Below, one piece after another: positions 11,462 to 22,510 of a stretch of DNA of 64,000 nt. The notes under the pieces are model-generated. The model worked only from the letters and a program-made list of their open reading frames with translations. It had not been told where the DNA came from and did not search any database. Every line of letters begins with the position of its first letter. Position 1 is the first letter of the stretch. The translations under genes and the position numbers were made by a program. The stretch comes from Cydia pomonella (lineage: Eukaryota; Arthropoda; Insecta; Lepidoptera; Tortricidae): the NCBI RefSeq assembly GCF_033807575.1, contig NC_084704.1, positions 35,565,968 through 35,629,967 on the forward strand. The letters run 5' to 3'.

Positions 11462-11890
11462 AATTTTTTACTTTATTGCACACATAAAGAAAAATGTACA
11501 AATGGCGAACTTAATGCCAAAAGGCATTCTCTACCAGTCAACCATTGGGTCAAACAGAGACTTTGTGTATGTTGGTGCAGGAAAAAATAATAATAAATAA
11601 TAAGGAAAAATTAAACGTGAAGTCAAATAATATTAAAAATATATAAATAGTTAAATACTAAGTACTACTTATATAATGTATAAAAGATAGACTAATACAT
11701 ATAATTATGTACATATACATGATGGTGAACCTTATTTAAGTTCTTCTGACAGAAGATGCTTGCGAAGTAGTCGTTTGAAAACGGGTTTGCTTGGGGCTTG
11801 TCGAATATAGAGAGGGAGGGAATTCCAGAGACGGATTGCCTCAACGGCGAAAGAGTTAGACATAAAACCAGTACGGTGAGAAGGATTTTT
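11462..11890 (-). mobile_element. LINE family D (jockey/R1-like) 3' end with ORF tail
   Basis: The - strand reads MSNSFAVEAIRLWNSLPLYI and RQAPSKPVF then LLSEELK-stop, the standard AxRLWNSLPxxIRxA end of insect LINE ORF2. The 3' UTR contains GACTGGTAGAGAATGCCTTT and ends in GTGTGCAATAAAGTAAAAAA followed by A-rich tail. 5'-truncated. Confidence 0.75.
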
Positions 11891-11899
11891 TTATCTATA

Positions 11900-13200
11900 T
11901 ACTCGTATTATATATATATGTTTAGTACGCACAACTCAAGCTTCAGCAAAGCTTTTTGAGGTTACTGTGGGACTAGGTCGATTTGTTTAAGATTGTTCAA
12001 TATTTACACTATTTATTACTTTAGAAGTCTATGTAGGTATGTTATGAAAGTGTGTGTTTTATGTTTAATGAGGAGTAAATCTTTTGTTTTATAAGAAAAG
12101 GAGTCTTGTAAACGCAAAAATCATTGTCGAGTTGTTCTCAACGTTTTTCATTAAAAATGATAAAAAAGACTTTAAAACAGAAAAATTTATAGTTCCACCT
12201 CGAATACTCCTAGGCAATACTAGTATATTATGTTTATTTTTTTAAAGAAAATGAACTATATATGATTCGCCCTTCTCACAATTCCCTATGGCTTCCATTA
12301 TTCCCTATCGAATTACTTAAATGGTTAAATGTCATCCGAATTTACACTGAAAGCACTTGGACACAAGATGTTTGAGGGTCGTTCGGCGGAAGAGTCTCTC
12401 GAGATAAGCTTCTTCCTTTATGAAATTATTGTTATATTTTTTCCATTGATGGCTTTGTCTGTGAGTCAGGAAAAGTCCGATAGAAAGACTTTAAGATATA
12501 AAAATGAACTATAAGCATTTTTTGTCATAAGATAATGTCCTAAATTTTAGATAGAAAGGTTGGCTAGATTTGAAATCAAAAATTCGGTACTTAGGTGCCT
12601 AAATAAGTATGACACTACTTACAATAAATAATTGCATACTAAATTTAGAATTAACAATTTTGACATTTGCCAGATATTATTCCTTCCTTAATATTGTATA
12701 CTATTCCATTATTTAAGACGTTTTGATTTTATTTTTAAGTCTAATTCATACTTAAATTTTTTTTTAATTCTAAGTTTAATAATCAACTGATTAACAATTA
12801 ATTAAAACAGAAAATATTATTTTGCTGATCTGCGACAAAAGAAAAGCACGTTTTATTCAGTCAGTACTAAGCCGTTATACTTACTTGCGTATTTTTACAT
12901 GCAATTAATGTTCCCACCCTCCCTCCGCAAAAATAAATACGCAAATAAATATAACAATCCGCCATAGAAAGTATAAAACTCGACACGTTTTTCGCCTCTA
13001 CGAGGCAACCTCAGGAGATGTTGATGTTTATTAACTATTAGTAAAGTTAGTAAACAAACAAAATACCTACTTAAAAGTAAATCACCTTACAAGTATGTTT
13101 ATATGTTCATATAATATACCACTACTTATGTTTAGAATTTAAACGGTTAACTGTCGTGAAGCGTGAACATTTATTTTACAAAAAAATTATTAGAATACAA
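11900..13200. other. AT-rich, no gene recognised
   Basis: No frame with recognisable content. The open frame at 12329-12514 has no motif and no splice or codon support. Short poly-T and poly-A runs only. Confidence 0.4.
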
Positions 13201-13349
13201 GAACAAATAGTTTTATTAGAATCGATTCTAAGTCGAATTCACAAATCAGAATCGAGCCTGATTCTGTTTTATAAATTCATTACGGTTTTGATCGGATTTT
13301 GACACGATCTTGAAATGGCCCACGCTAATTGATGCATGCGAATTAAGTG

Positions 13350-13462
13350 AACGCGCATGTAACTCCTCTGGAGTTGCAGGTGTACATAGGCTACGGAGAC
13401 TGCTTACCATCAGGCAGGCCGTATGCTTGTTTGCCACCGACGTAGTATAAAAAAAAAAAAAG
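13350..13462 (+). mobile_element. LINE-like 3' end (GCCACCGACGTAGTATAAAA), short copy
   Basis: From GAACGCGCATGTAACTCCTC through GCTTACCATCAGGCAGGCCG to GCCACCGACGTAGTATAAAA with an A12 tail. Only the last ~100 bp of the unit defined at 3950-4746 is present. Confidence 0.75.
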
Positions 13463-13889
13463 AAAGTCATGCGATCAAGGTTGTGTCAAAACCAGTTTAA
13501 AACTACAAATAACTTTATTAGAATCGACTTAGAATCGACGTCGAATCCAGATAATATTGAGCTCACCGTAAAATTCCATGAGCAACAGACAGATAACATT
13601 TTCTAAGCAAAGGTGACCTGTAATCCCACAACATCCTAATAATAGCACTCTCAGGTATTACGATGTCAACAAAATTAAGACCTAGGTGTCGCGTGTCGTA
13701 AACACGTTTTGTCACCTGACAAGTGACAAGATACGTGACGTTGAGTTATGATAATGGATAACGGGATGGGCGGACTGTGTATGGGCTGAATTTTGGGTTA
13801 TTTCGAACAATAGTGCCATATTTGTTGTTGGTTGGTTATTTACAATTAGAATTGGGATGATAACACATGTTAGTTTAAAAAAATCTTGT

Positions 13890-14350
13890 TAATAGACCGT
13901 GGGGACCTTATACATCTCCAAACTTAATGTATTAACCGTGGAGACTATACGTCTCTGTCATATTGTATAATATACTTGACTTGGTACATACTAGTTATGT
14001 ATTTTGTAGCATTAGTTTATGAGACTGCTAGTTTAACAGTCCAGACGTGGTTTATTTATTTAGTATAAATTTTATTTTGACACTTGGACAGACTTTACAC
14101 CTCCAAATTTTATTAGTATTAGTACTCTGACATTGGGGACCTTTTACATCTCCAGATTTAATGCGTTTTTAACCATAGAGACTATACATCTCTATTGTAT
14201 TGTAGTAATTATTTATTTTATTTGGCTGTTATTGGCTGTTGTATTTATAAATGTTGTTATGTATTTTTTATGTCACGTTACTATAAATGTTGTATTGACT
14301 TGTAAAAGAGCCCTTGAGGCCTTCTTGCAGAATAAATTTTGGAATTTTGA
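13890..14350 (+). mobile_element. LINE family E 3' untranslated end, copy 1
   Basis: Shares with 38655-39115 the sequence TTAGTTTATGAGACTGCTAG, ACTTTACACCTCCAAATT, GACATTGGGGACCTTTTACA, AACCATAGAGACTATACATC and AAAAGAGCCCTTGAGGCC, and ends GAATTTTGAATTTTAAG, a simple-repeat tail. No ORF remains. Confidence 0.65.
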
Positions 14351-14904
14351 ATTTTAAGATAAAAAATGAGCAATCCAACACCAAAAATTGAACAAAAAAA
14401 AGAGAAATAAACGAAATACAAGACCGCAATGATTCAAAATATAATTATTATTTTTGCCTTTTAAAGTAAAAACAAAATGTTACAGTTCGATTCCTTATAT
14501 TTTATTGACAAAATTGTACAGCAACTATATAAATAAACGCAATGTTTCACCATCAAAAGAGCAAATTTCTCGTTTTCCATACTCGAAGACGGCTTCGTGA
14601 TCATGATCGTGACGTCATCACGAGCAAGTACCGTTTAATAAGCGGTGTTTCGTGCGTTGTGTACGATTATCAGATTCTACCTGTCGTTTCTGAACTTTGT
14701 ATTGCTTTATTTACGATGGGTCCCATATAGACTTTTTATCTGCAAAACGAACCGGATAGACTAAAAAAATCTGTGAGCTATAGACCTATATTTATAACCT
14801 TAAAACATGTAATAATAAAAAATAGTAAATTCGTTGATACATTGTCAGAGCATACTCACAATGGTCTTAAGTACCATAAACCCGAAAAGCACTTTTTTAG
14901 CATT
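14350..14904. other. no gene recognised
   Basis: AT-rich. Contains the palindromic GATCATGATCGTGACGTCAT region (14598-14617) inside a short open frame without recognisable content. Confidence 0.35.
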
Positions 14905-15050
14905 TACAAAATTCCACGAGGATCGGTTGAGAATTGCGACCTGTAGAGGAGAACGTCTGGAGATACGAAATCAGTTTGCCCGATTCAAGTTCTCAAAACG
15001 GAGACCTCTCAAGTCGCTACCCCTTCGGTCAATAAAGAGACGAGTCTAAA
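14905..15050 (+). repeat. repeat with GAGGATCGGTTGAGAATTGC motif
   Basis: Shares GGTTGAGAATTGCGACCTGT, GAGAACGTCTGGA and CGGTCAATAA with 61655-61765. Short open frames across it are a by-product of the repeat. Confidence 0.5.
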
Positions 15051-15660
15051 TATTATACAAACTTTAGATTTTTAAACAACGTATTTTCAAGACTAAATTG
15101 CCATTTATACTCAATCAAATAAAATATCACAATAAATCTCCCCTAAGTGCATCAAACACCGTCGTAATCAAACATTCCCACTTCACATTCCACGAAATTC
15201 CCAAAACTCGAAAGCAAAGAATCCCCAGCACTGCTACTGCTTTTGACAACCCTCACCGTTACCGAGGTAACCTCGTTACTGCAGACTTTATTGTTTTATT
15301 CAATGTAAAACGCTTCGCTACTACACGTTACATATATACACACGTAATAAAAGCCGCAATGTATTACATGCGACGTACGGGTCTCGGTGGTCTTACTTAA
15401 TAATGGAGACTCCACGGTCGCAGTCTCTGTGATGCTTTTTAGGGTTAGACTCTGTTAAATTGCTGCTGGGAATTTAGAGACATTTTAAAGAGGAATCGCT
15501 TTTGAAACAAAATCTTCATTTAGAGAGATCGTAAATAGTTCTAGCAACCCGCAATGCTACGTACGAGTCAAATACATGACATGATCTAAATGAAACTTAA
15601 TTGCAAATGGTTCAGAGAAATACACTAAATTCGGAAGACATTTATTTTGAATAATACGCT
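15051..15660. other. no gene recognised; perfect X-box-like palindrome at 15258
   Basis: An open + frame ends at the TAA near 15398-15400 but shows no family motif. 15258-15271 is GTTACCGAGGTAAC. The rest is ordinary AT-rich sequence. Confidence 0.35.
15258..15271. promoter_or_regulatory. X-box-consensus palindrome, function unclear
   Basis: GTTACC-GA-GGTAAC fits GTNRCC(N0-3)RGYAAC on both strands. No recognisable gene lies close by, so it may be chance. Confidence 0.25.
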
Positions 15661-15662
15661 AG

Positions 15663-15798
15663 CCCCATTATTCATAAACGTTTACTAAAGTTACGATGCC
15701 GCTGATCATCGTTTGTCCCTTTCCGACGTATTGGTATGATGGAAAGGGACAAACGATCAGCAGCATCGTAACTTTAGTACACGTTTATGAATAAGGGA
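15663..15798. mobile_element. 136-bp palindromic MITE
   Basis: CCCCATTATTCATAAACGTT at the left is mirrored by ACGTTTATGAATAAGGG at the right. Arms extend through AAAGTTACGATG..CTGATC / GATCAG..CATCGTAACTTT and GTCCCTTTCC / GGAAAGGGAC. Confidence 0.8.
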
Positions 15799-15805
15799 GT
15801 AAGTG

Positions 15806-16045
15806 TATAATAAATATTTAGGGACAATCTTACATAGATCGAACTAGCCCCAAACTAAGAAAAGCTTGTATTATGGGTACTACGCGACGATATACATACA
15901 AATAAATAGATAAATACATACTTTTATGCATAGAAAACACTCAGACACAAATACCCATGCTCACACAAATAAGTCCCTTACCGAGATTTGAACCCGGGAC
16001 TATCGGCTTCAGGGGCACAACCAACTAGATCAGACAGGTCGTCAT
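15806..16045 (-). repeat. SINE family 1, near full-length
   Basis: Reverse of TCTGATCTAGTTGG..GCCGATAGTCCCGGGTTCAA..CTCGGTAAGGGACTTATTTG..TTTTCTATGCATAAAAG..TCTTAGTTTGGGGCTAGT. It has the B-box-like GGGTTCAAATC of a tRNA-derived promoter. It is a diverged subtype (CCCCAAACTAAG in place of CCCACAGTAAGC), shared with 48885-48975. Confidence 0.75.
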
Positions 16046-16439
16046 CAATCACCGCAGTGCTCGCCTTTTTGTTTTAATTCGCTACACATTCTTTAGTTTG
16101 TGAATTTGACATAACGATTTCGTCTCATCTCACATAAAACCCTCAGTTCGCTTTTCATAATTTGTACCACAATTCCAACCTAATTGGTAAAGATTTTATC
16201 GAAAGTAAATCAGTATATCTCTACTTCTTTTTTATTTAGTAGTCACTAGTTCTTGTTTGACCTCACATTAACCTCATATTAAATTGAAAAGCAAAATTAT
16301 TATGACACTGTGAAAACGTTCTATAGTGGGTCACGAATCAGCCATGTGAGTGCCACATTTGATGTAGGTTGACATGAAAATAGCGCAATAAATATCTTAA
16401 TTTCTCTCTTAAACTCTCTGTTCTCCCTCACCATACCGG

Positions 16440-16560
16440 GTTTCTCACGTCTTCGTTCCAAGCAATCCGTCTTTGGAATGCGCTTCCTCTAACGATTAGA
16501 CAAGCCTCAAACAAGCTAAATTTTAAATGCGAATTCTCTACAAGCACCTGCTAGATACTG
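16440..16560 (+). mobile_element. LINE ORF C-terminus fragment
   Basis: The + frame TCTTCGTTCCAAGCAATCCG.. reads SSFQAIRLWNALPLTIRQAS and NKLNFK before a stop at 16551-16553. AxRLWNALPxxIRQA is the LINE ORF2 end seen also at 11462-11890. It is followed by a C15 run (16570-16585). Confidence 0.65.
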
Positions 16561-16708
16561 TCTAGTGGGACCCCCCCCCCCCCCCTCTACCCCTGCCCCG
16601 CCCTATAATTAATTTATATATTTATTTATAATGCTTATTTGTGTAGTTTATAAATGTATTATATATATTACCAATTAGTTTGTATAATGGCTTATTAGAA
16701 ATAGACTT

Positions 16709-17240
16709 ACGGCCCGATTCGAAGAATGATTAAAACATGTTTAAGATCTTGGAAAGATCTTCAAAAGATCGATAACTGAACGACATGTCAAAATTTACGT
16801 TTTTTTCTATTCCGCTGTGATCCCAATAAGTCCTATCTATATGGAAGGTAGAGGCAAGGAACAGAAACTTCATATACTAAAAAGTGTCTGACAAAAAACC
16901 ATAAAGTGGTGGCGCTACAATACCTAGAATACTTGAGAAAAAAATCTAATCATAGACAGCGCACTTCACTCCGTGAATAACGCCTAGGTTCTTAGCTACT
17001 CTAGCGCTACTCTGGAGAGATGACAGCTGGACACTTTTGCAACAGTTCTGCCTAAGGAGATTCTGTTCCTAGCCTCTACCTTTCATACCTATCTACGATA
17101 TTTCTAACGTCAAAGTGACATTGGTTGCCCGAATCGAGCTGCTTCTGTCAATTATACGACATACAAATGATATCTAAACGAGAACTTATCTAAACCAGAA
17201 CTTCATCATTATCGTATCTCATTCTTCGACTCGGACCGTT
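16709..17240. mobile_element. MITE with CGGCCCGATTCGAAGAATGA ends, split by a nested element
   Basis: Left CGGCCCGATTCGAAGAATGA and right TCATTCTTCGACTCGGACCG are inverted. Its middle is interrupted by the hAT-like MITE 16840-17097. Removing that insertion leaves an element of about 270 bp. Confidence 0.75.
16840..17097. mobile_element. hAT-like MITE, 8-bp target duplication CCTATCTA, copy 1
   Basis: Terminal inverted repeats TATGGAAGGTAGAGGCAAGG / GCCTCTACCTTTCATA. Exact duplication CCTATCTA at 16832-16839 and 17098-17105. Copy 2 (52047-52316) is also flanked by an exact 8-bp duplication. The 8-bp size is typical of hAT transposases. No ORF. Confidence 0.88.
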
Positions 17241-17289
17241 AGTATTTAATTTTGGAACATTTTCTTTTCACACTGCACCCACCGTAGCA

Positions 17290-17400
17290 AATTTCTGTTC
17301 GGCCCAGTGGTTGAGTGATAGAGAATGCCTCAAGGCATTAAGTCCGTCTATTGTACGTTTTACTTGTATTTGTGCAATAGTAGCGAGTAAGGGATAATAT
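17290..17400 (+). mobile_element. LINE family D 3' end fragment
   Basis: GAGTGATAGAGAATGCCTCA..AGGCATTAAGTCCGTCTATT..TTGTATTTGTGCAATA is the + orientation of the 3' UTR seen reversed at 11462-11590. Confidence 0.55.
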
Positions 17401-17580
17401 ATCAAGGGTCTGCCTGAAAACCAGCGTTGTAGTAAATACACTGCAACACTATGCTGAGGCAAGCTCCTTTTTAACACTCATGAATATTTCTCCCTCATAT
17501 ATACAACTCAATTTCTTAGTTTTTAAGTCTAATTTAAGGCTTATTTGTATTAAATGTCACTGTCTGTTAACTCTGCCATT

Positions 17581-17925
17581 TTTTTTTTTTATACTACGTC
17601 GGTGGCAAACAAGCATACGGCCCGCCTGATGGTAAGCAGTCTCCGTAGCCTATGTACGCCTGCAACTCCAGAGGAGTTACATGCGCGTTGCTGACCCTAA
17701 ACCCGCCCCCCCTCGAAGAGCTCTGGCAACCTTACTCACCGGCAGGAACACAACACTATGAGTAGGGTCTAGTGTTATTTGGATGCTGTTTTCTGTAAGG
17801 TTGGGCTCTGCTCTAGATCTGGAATGACATCCACTGGCTGTGCCCTACCACACAAAGCCAAATGACATTCACAATGCCCGTACCTCTCTTTTGGACGTAG
17901 TTTAAGGACGTACCCGGGTCCAAAA
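17581..17925 (-). mobile_element. LINE-like 3' end, single copy
   Basis: Poly-T then ATACTACGTCGGTGGCAAAC through to ACGTACCCGGGTCC: the complement of the 47155 unit. It has a one-base deletion giving CACAGCCAGTGGATGTC (read on the minus strand) in place of CACAGCACAGCGGATGTC, shared with 47155-47408, so these two form a subfamily with a broken frame. Confidence 0.8.
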
Positions 17926-17999
17926 TTCATGTGATGTTGAATAAAAAAATTCTATGTCTATGTCTTCTATGTCTAAAGTTTCAAATAAATAATTACAGA

Positions 18000-18126
18000 G
18001 CTACGGAACCTCAAAATCGAGTCGTCCCAGTATCGCACACCTTCCCCTCAGCCCTCAGCTCCGCGGGCCCGAACGGAAAACGCTGCTTCCTTCCTTATTT
18101 GTCTAAAACTGACATGGCGGGTATCC
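18000..18126 (+). CDS. GC-rich candidate exon, unidentified
   Basis: A clearly GC-rich 125-bp patch in AT-rich DNA follows a plausible acceptor (AATAAATAATTACAG, ending 17998). Two frames are open across it. One, Pro/Ser/Arg-rich (SYGTSKSSRPSIAHLPLSPQ), stops at 18097-18099. The other is open up to a possible GGGTAACT donor near 18126. Neither resembles a protein I know. It could equally be a GC-rich repeat remnant. Confidence 0.15.
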
Positions 18127-18356
18127 GGGTAACTTTATTTAGTTTGGTTTTCTATTTTGCTCTCGCTATATCGTGTAATTGAAAAAGGGTCAGTGCATTT
18201 CAGCACTGGATTGGGTTCTCTTCACGTTTAAGTGGGGTTTTTGGGTAGCGCTTTAGGAAAGGAACGCTTTATAATTTTATAATATTGCTATCTTGAAAAC
18301 GTTATATGAATTAGAAAATATAATATAGAGGAAAAACCTACTAATAATAATAATAA

Positions 18357-18530
18357 TAATAACATTCTTTATTGCACACTACATAAAAAACAGATACAGA
18401 AATTGATAAAATATACACATTGGTAGGTAACAACAGGCGGACTTATCGCTAAACAGCGATCTCTTCCAGACAACCTTCAGATAGTGAGATGGCGAACGAA
18501 GCGAAGTTAACGGGTGGTGCAAAAAAATAA
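18357..18530 (-). mobile_element. LINE 3' untranslated end, - orientation
   Basis: AACATTCTTTATTGCACACT at the left is a reversed AGTGTGCAATAAAGAATGTT end. Further in are GGCGGACTTATCGCTAAACA and GCGATCTCTTCCAGACAACC, a block I recall from lepidopteran LINE 3' UTRs. It is preceded by an (AAT)n run (18341-18360) that would be its tail. Confidence 0.6.
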
Positions 18531-18539
18531 AAATAAAGA

Positions 18540-19545
18540 AAAAAGTAGTAAAAATACAATATAATACATATACTACACATATAAAGTTAAGATAGACTAC
18601 ATTTATACTACTAATGTTCATTTGAAAGCGATTTAAATGTATTATAAACTGTACGAATAAATGATTAAAGAAGCTTAAGAAGCTTTTTGCGATAATAATT
18701 AAAATATGTTTGGTATTTTTAGTCTGAAGTGTAGTTTAGCATGGGTGATACGCAAAATTAAAAAATATATCTTCATCTCAATCTGTGCCAAACTAAAAGT
18801 TTTACGAATTATTAAATTTGCTTTTCCTTATTAACAGAAAATAATGGAATAATAAAATCATTTCTTTAAGTCTTCTATTCCCAAAAGGCCTAGCCTAGAT
18901 GATAGTCGTTGACAGAAAATACCAATCGAATGTTAAATGTCGAATGTTATGGAAATAGTAACGTTCGTAGCGTACTGATATATTTATTTTTTCGATACAT
19001 TTCGACATCGATATTCGATTTTCGATACATGTCCCGATACATTTATTTTTTCGTTTTGAGTTTATCAATGTACAATGGTCACCTTGGCTAACCCTTGAGG
19101 TTTGATTAAAATCGACAGCCGTCTAATATGATTTGAAATAACTTCCATTTTTCCAACCCAACACCATCATATACAAATAACCGTTCGAAAATTCAACATT
19201 CGAACGTTTCAATACGCCGAGCGGACAGCGGTGGCGTAATGCACATTTTAATATGTTCGTGCAAGTGCATTACAAGTGCAAGTTTTGCGGGAAACGGTCA
19301 CTTTGAAAAGTTATGATGCACTTTCCACGAATTTATATTTTTAAGATGTCTGTTTGTAGAATTATATCGAGCATGAGCACCTCTAAAAAGTGATATATCT
19401 ATAAATCAGTCAAGTTCCTGAGTTATTTTTTTTTTATTGTTTTTTTTTATTTATATTATTTCCTATCCTAGTTTAGACGCAGGTAAAGATGTATGTAATA
19501 TGTAAAAGTGCAGGCATAATGAAACATGAGCAATAAATGGTGTAT
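18540..19545. other. AT-rich, no gene recognised
   Basis: Contains TCGATA-rich reiteration (18990-19045: TTTTTTCGATACATTTCG and variants). No recognisable protein. Confidence 0.4.
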
Positions 19546-19835
19546 AAGGGCCTCCGATAGCTGACGCGGACGCCCGCCGCGTGCGCACGCTCGCGGGTCC
19601 TGAGGGCCTACGCTAGCTGACGCGGGTGCACGGAGCGGACGAGCGGGTTAACGAAAAATAGTACGAATTTACAAGTGCGACAGAGAGGTAACACGTCGAA
19701 CGTGGTTCGCGGTAGGCCCTCTGCTCCCAGGCGAAATACGTCGCACGCGCCCGCGCCAGTTAGCACTCTTCATACAATTTCTTATTAGACGGGGCGTCCG
19801 TTCCGGATAATCCGCGTCAGCTAGCGGAGGCCCTA
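19546..19835. mobile_element. GC-rich MITE (AGGGCCTCCG..CGGAGGCCCT) with embedded half-element
   Basis: AGGGCCTCCGATAGCTGACG and CGTCAGCTAGCGGAGGCCCT are inverted ends. A second, internal CTGAGGGCCTACGCTAGCTG start at 19599 and a right arm of the 3137-3246 family (GTCGAACGTGGTTCGCGGTA, 19695-19714) show it is composite. Confidence 0.75.
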
Positions 19836-20378
19836 ACTAGGTCATACGATGAATGAATAAATAATAAATTATTTTATTGTATTGTATTATATTTTATTCC
19901 ATTGACTATCGTCATTTTAATCGTCATATTGCCTATGCCTGTTTGTAGGACTTTTAACTGTTTTTTTATTCACGACTTTTAAAAAAAGGTAAGATCACTG
20001 ACTGCCTGTGGCAAGTATACGCCTTTTTATATTAGTGAAAATCTCATCCAAATTTAAAAACGCGGTTCAACTTCCTCCACCTTAGCGATTCCCGACACCC
20101 CTCCGAAAAAGACAAAAGAAGCATTTTTATCCAAATTCTATGAACACGTGTTAAACTTATCCAATTCATTTCCCACAAGCCGCACGTCCAAAAACAAATT
20201 ACAAGCAGCCTTTTCAATAGTCGAATTTGCCGTCCCCACCCGGTACCCACTTCAAAATCTGCCAAAATGCTTTATTGCTCGGCACAACTTGTACCGACTC
20301 GTAGACTTCCTTGCTATAGATTCTGCATTATTTCCTAGAGTTTTGGGTGCGGAAATGATCGATTTCGTGTATATACAT
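19836..20378. other. no gene recognised
   Basis: 20040-20360 is less AT-rich and open on both strands in short frames (20148-20384 +, 20044-20265 -). No family, splice pair or codon signature supports either. Confidence 0.35.
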
Positions 20379-20572
20379 ATATAGGGACCGTGCGCGTTGG
20401 AGGGTCTGCCATCTTGTAGTCTGAATCGGAACCATAAATTGGCACATTTACACGTCAAGTGTTTTCTTGTGCATAGTAAGTTCTGCCATCTTGTGGGCTA
20501 CATCGGAACAAAAAACATCACATTTACGCCTCACGCCAAAAATCTGACGGCTCCTGTGCTGTCTCCCTATAT
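20379..20572. mobile_element. element with ATAGGGACCG..GTCTCCCTAT ends
   Basis: Short inverted ends ATATAGGGACCG / GTCTCCCTATAT. The internal GAGGGTCTGCCATCTTGTAG recurs at 45409-45429 (GAGGGTCTGCCATCTAGTGG), where the family is represented by a partial copy. Confidence 0.5.
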
Positions 20573-21530
20573 CATTGTTTATTGTGAAACAACTACCAAA
20601 CTATGAAACAGGCAGTAAGCTATAAATGTATTATTAATGTTAAAATAGGTTGTTTTTAAATAAATAAATAATTTATTGCCACGACAAGGTTAAATTACAA
20701 TTATTTTTACACACTTAAGCTTCTTATACTTAACCTAGAAATTATATGTATAAAATTAAGGTCAAATTGCATCTACCTACGTGACAATAGGAGAGATAGG
20801 AAGATTTTATAAGTGTTTACCTATTTTTTGGCTGGGGTAATACTTTCTGGCACCCGAAACCGGGACATCTTAATAAAATAGGTACAATACCGTAAACAGC
20901 TCAACTTGTTTGCATCCTAATTATACTGTATGTGATATTTAGGTTTTAAAAATTTACCTTAATCTATAATAAGTACCTATCTATAATACAACCTCGAAAC
21001 GGCTCGCACTGCAACTCACGCGCAGAAATATGCGCTAGAGGTTGTACGAATATCAAATCATCTTGGGATTTCAAAGTCTACTGCTCCATTATATATAACA
21101 TGACAATGACATGATTTATACATATTTAAATTTGTAATTTACATCAATCAAACAAAAATATGACCCAAACTGAGGAGTTGCGCTCAAACTATAGGAACGT
21201 CATTAAATGACGACCACAAATCGTCTTGCCCCGTCTACTGGATAGTAATCCCTGTGCCTTCAGAGATAAAACTTTACAGGCATAATGAATCTTAATCTCG
21301 CCGTCAATTCGCGAAATTGTTCAAGTGTTCCGTTTAAAAACTCCAACTTATCTCGTTTGGTTTCAAATTAATTTTGTAATTGTCGTTGCGTAATTCGGTT
21401 AGGTACCTGCCCGTCTTTTGTTTTTGTTTCCTTTTGATAGGTACCATTAGGATTAGGTTTAAATGGTCCGAGACATTGTGCGGTTTGATTGATTTTCTTT
21501 ATGAAGGTTTGAAATGAATTTAAATACTAC
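20573..21530. other. no gene recognised
   Basis: Begins with AATAAATAAATAATTTATTG, a probable reversed LINE tail (20657-20700). After that AT-rich sequence without recognisable frames; TACGCGCAG-type hairpin around 21000-21045. Confidence 0.35.
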
Positions 21531-21665
21531 TTACTTACTCCGTTGGCTCAGCGACCCAAAATGAGACTTGGCCTCCGACACAAGACAGCGCCACTTTTCT
21601 CGGTCCTGTGCGACCTCTCGCCAATTGTCGACTCGAAGCTCGCGCAGATCCGCCTCCACCACGCC
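21530..21665 (-). mobile_element. LINE family F ORF C-terminus
   Basis: The - strand across 21540-21665 reads LRVDNWREVAQDREKWRCLV and SEAKSHFGSLSQ, the polymerase tail that also appears at 28680-28765 (+) and 41308-41395 (-). 5'-truncated. Confidence 0.6.
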
Positions 21666-22140
21666 ACTCTTTAAATACGCTCATATTATTTACTAATGTA
21701 TTATTTTATTTTCTTTAGTTAGCAGTTTGTTTTATACACGAAAAATATTCTAACAAATTTCAACTAATATAGATCGTTTTTGTACGTAGGTAGTTTTTTG
21801 AAAGTATGTTGTAACAATTGAGGTAAATTATTTTATAACTAAACTGGCATAATATAGTTCTGACAAGTATGTCCTTAGTTTATTCTTCCTAAGACATTTC
21901 ATAAAACTGACTGGCTTGTAAACAAAATCAGTCTCCAGAAAAAAATAGCTGTTTATTAAAAATAATAAATATTAACTGATCTCATCAGAGCACAAAACAC
22001 TTTTATTCAAATATTATCCTACCAAAATCTGTCCCCAAAAAATCCCATATTGCTCTCACGTGCCAACTAAAGTTTATTCAAATCAAACCCCAAAAACTGA
22101 TCAACTCAAATACTATAATCTTGAAGTATATTAATTAACC

Positions 22141-22410
22141 ATAGCTGTGCCCTTATGTTTGACTTTTTTCGATTTTTGTATTATTATAAAAATTAGGAAT
22201 GAAAAACTGTTTTCATGCAAAATTTTAAATGATTCTAACTCCTATAATAATTAAAATTTCGAAACAAATCAAACGTAAGAGCATCGCTGTGGTCAATACA
22301 CAACAAATTGTTTGAAAATATTTTCAATTATGTTAATATCCAGAGTGGAAAATGAGGACTACGTTTGTATGAAAAGGTAATTTTGCGCGGGGACTCCACT
22401 TTCGTCTTAA
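22141..22410. repeat. dispersed inverted-repeat element G, copy 1
   Basis: CATAGCTGTGCCCTTATGTT and, inverted, AACGTAAGAGCATCGCTGTGG bracket AT-rich arms. It ends GAGGACTACGTTTGTATGAA..GGGGACTCCACTTTCGTCTT. The same order, reversed, is at 49068-49265. Confidence 0.5.
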
Positions 22411-22510
22411 ACATGAAGAGGTAACAGACAGACAGTCAGGCAGACAGACAGATACACAAACAGACAAGAGGTACAATACAATACACATATTCTTTATTGC
22501 TTACCAATAT

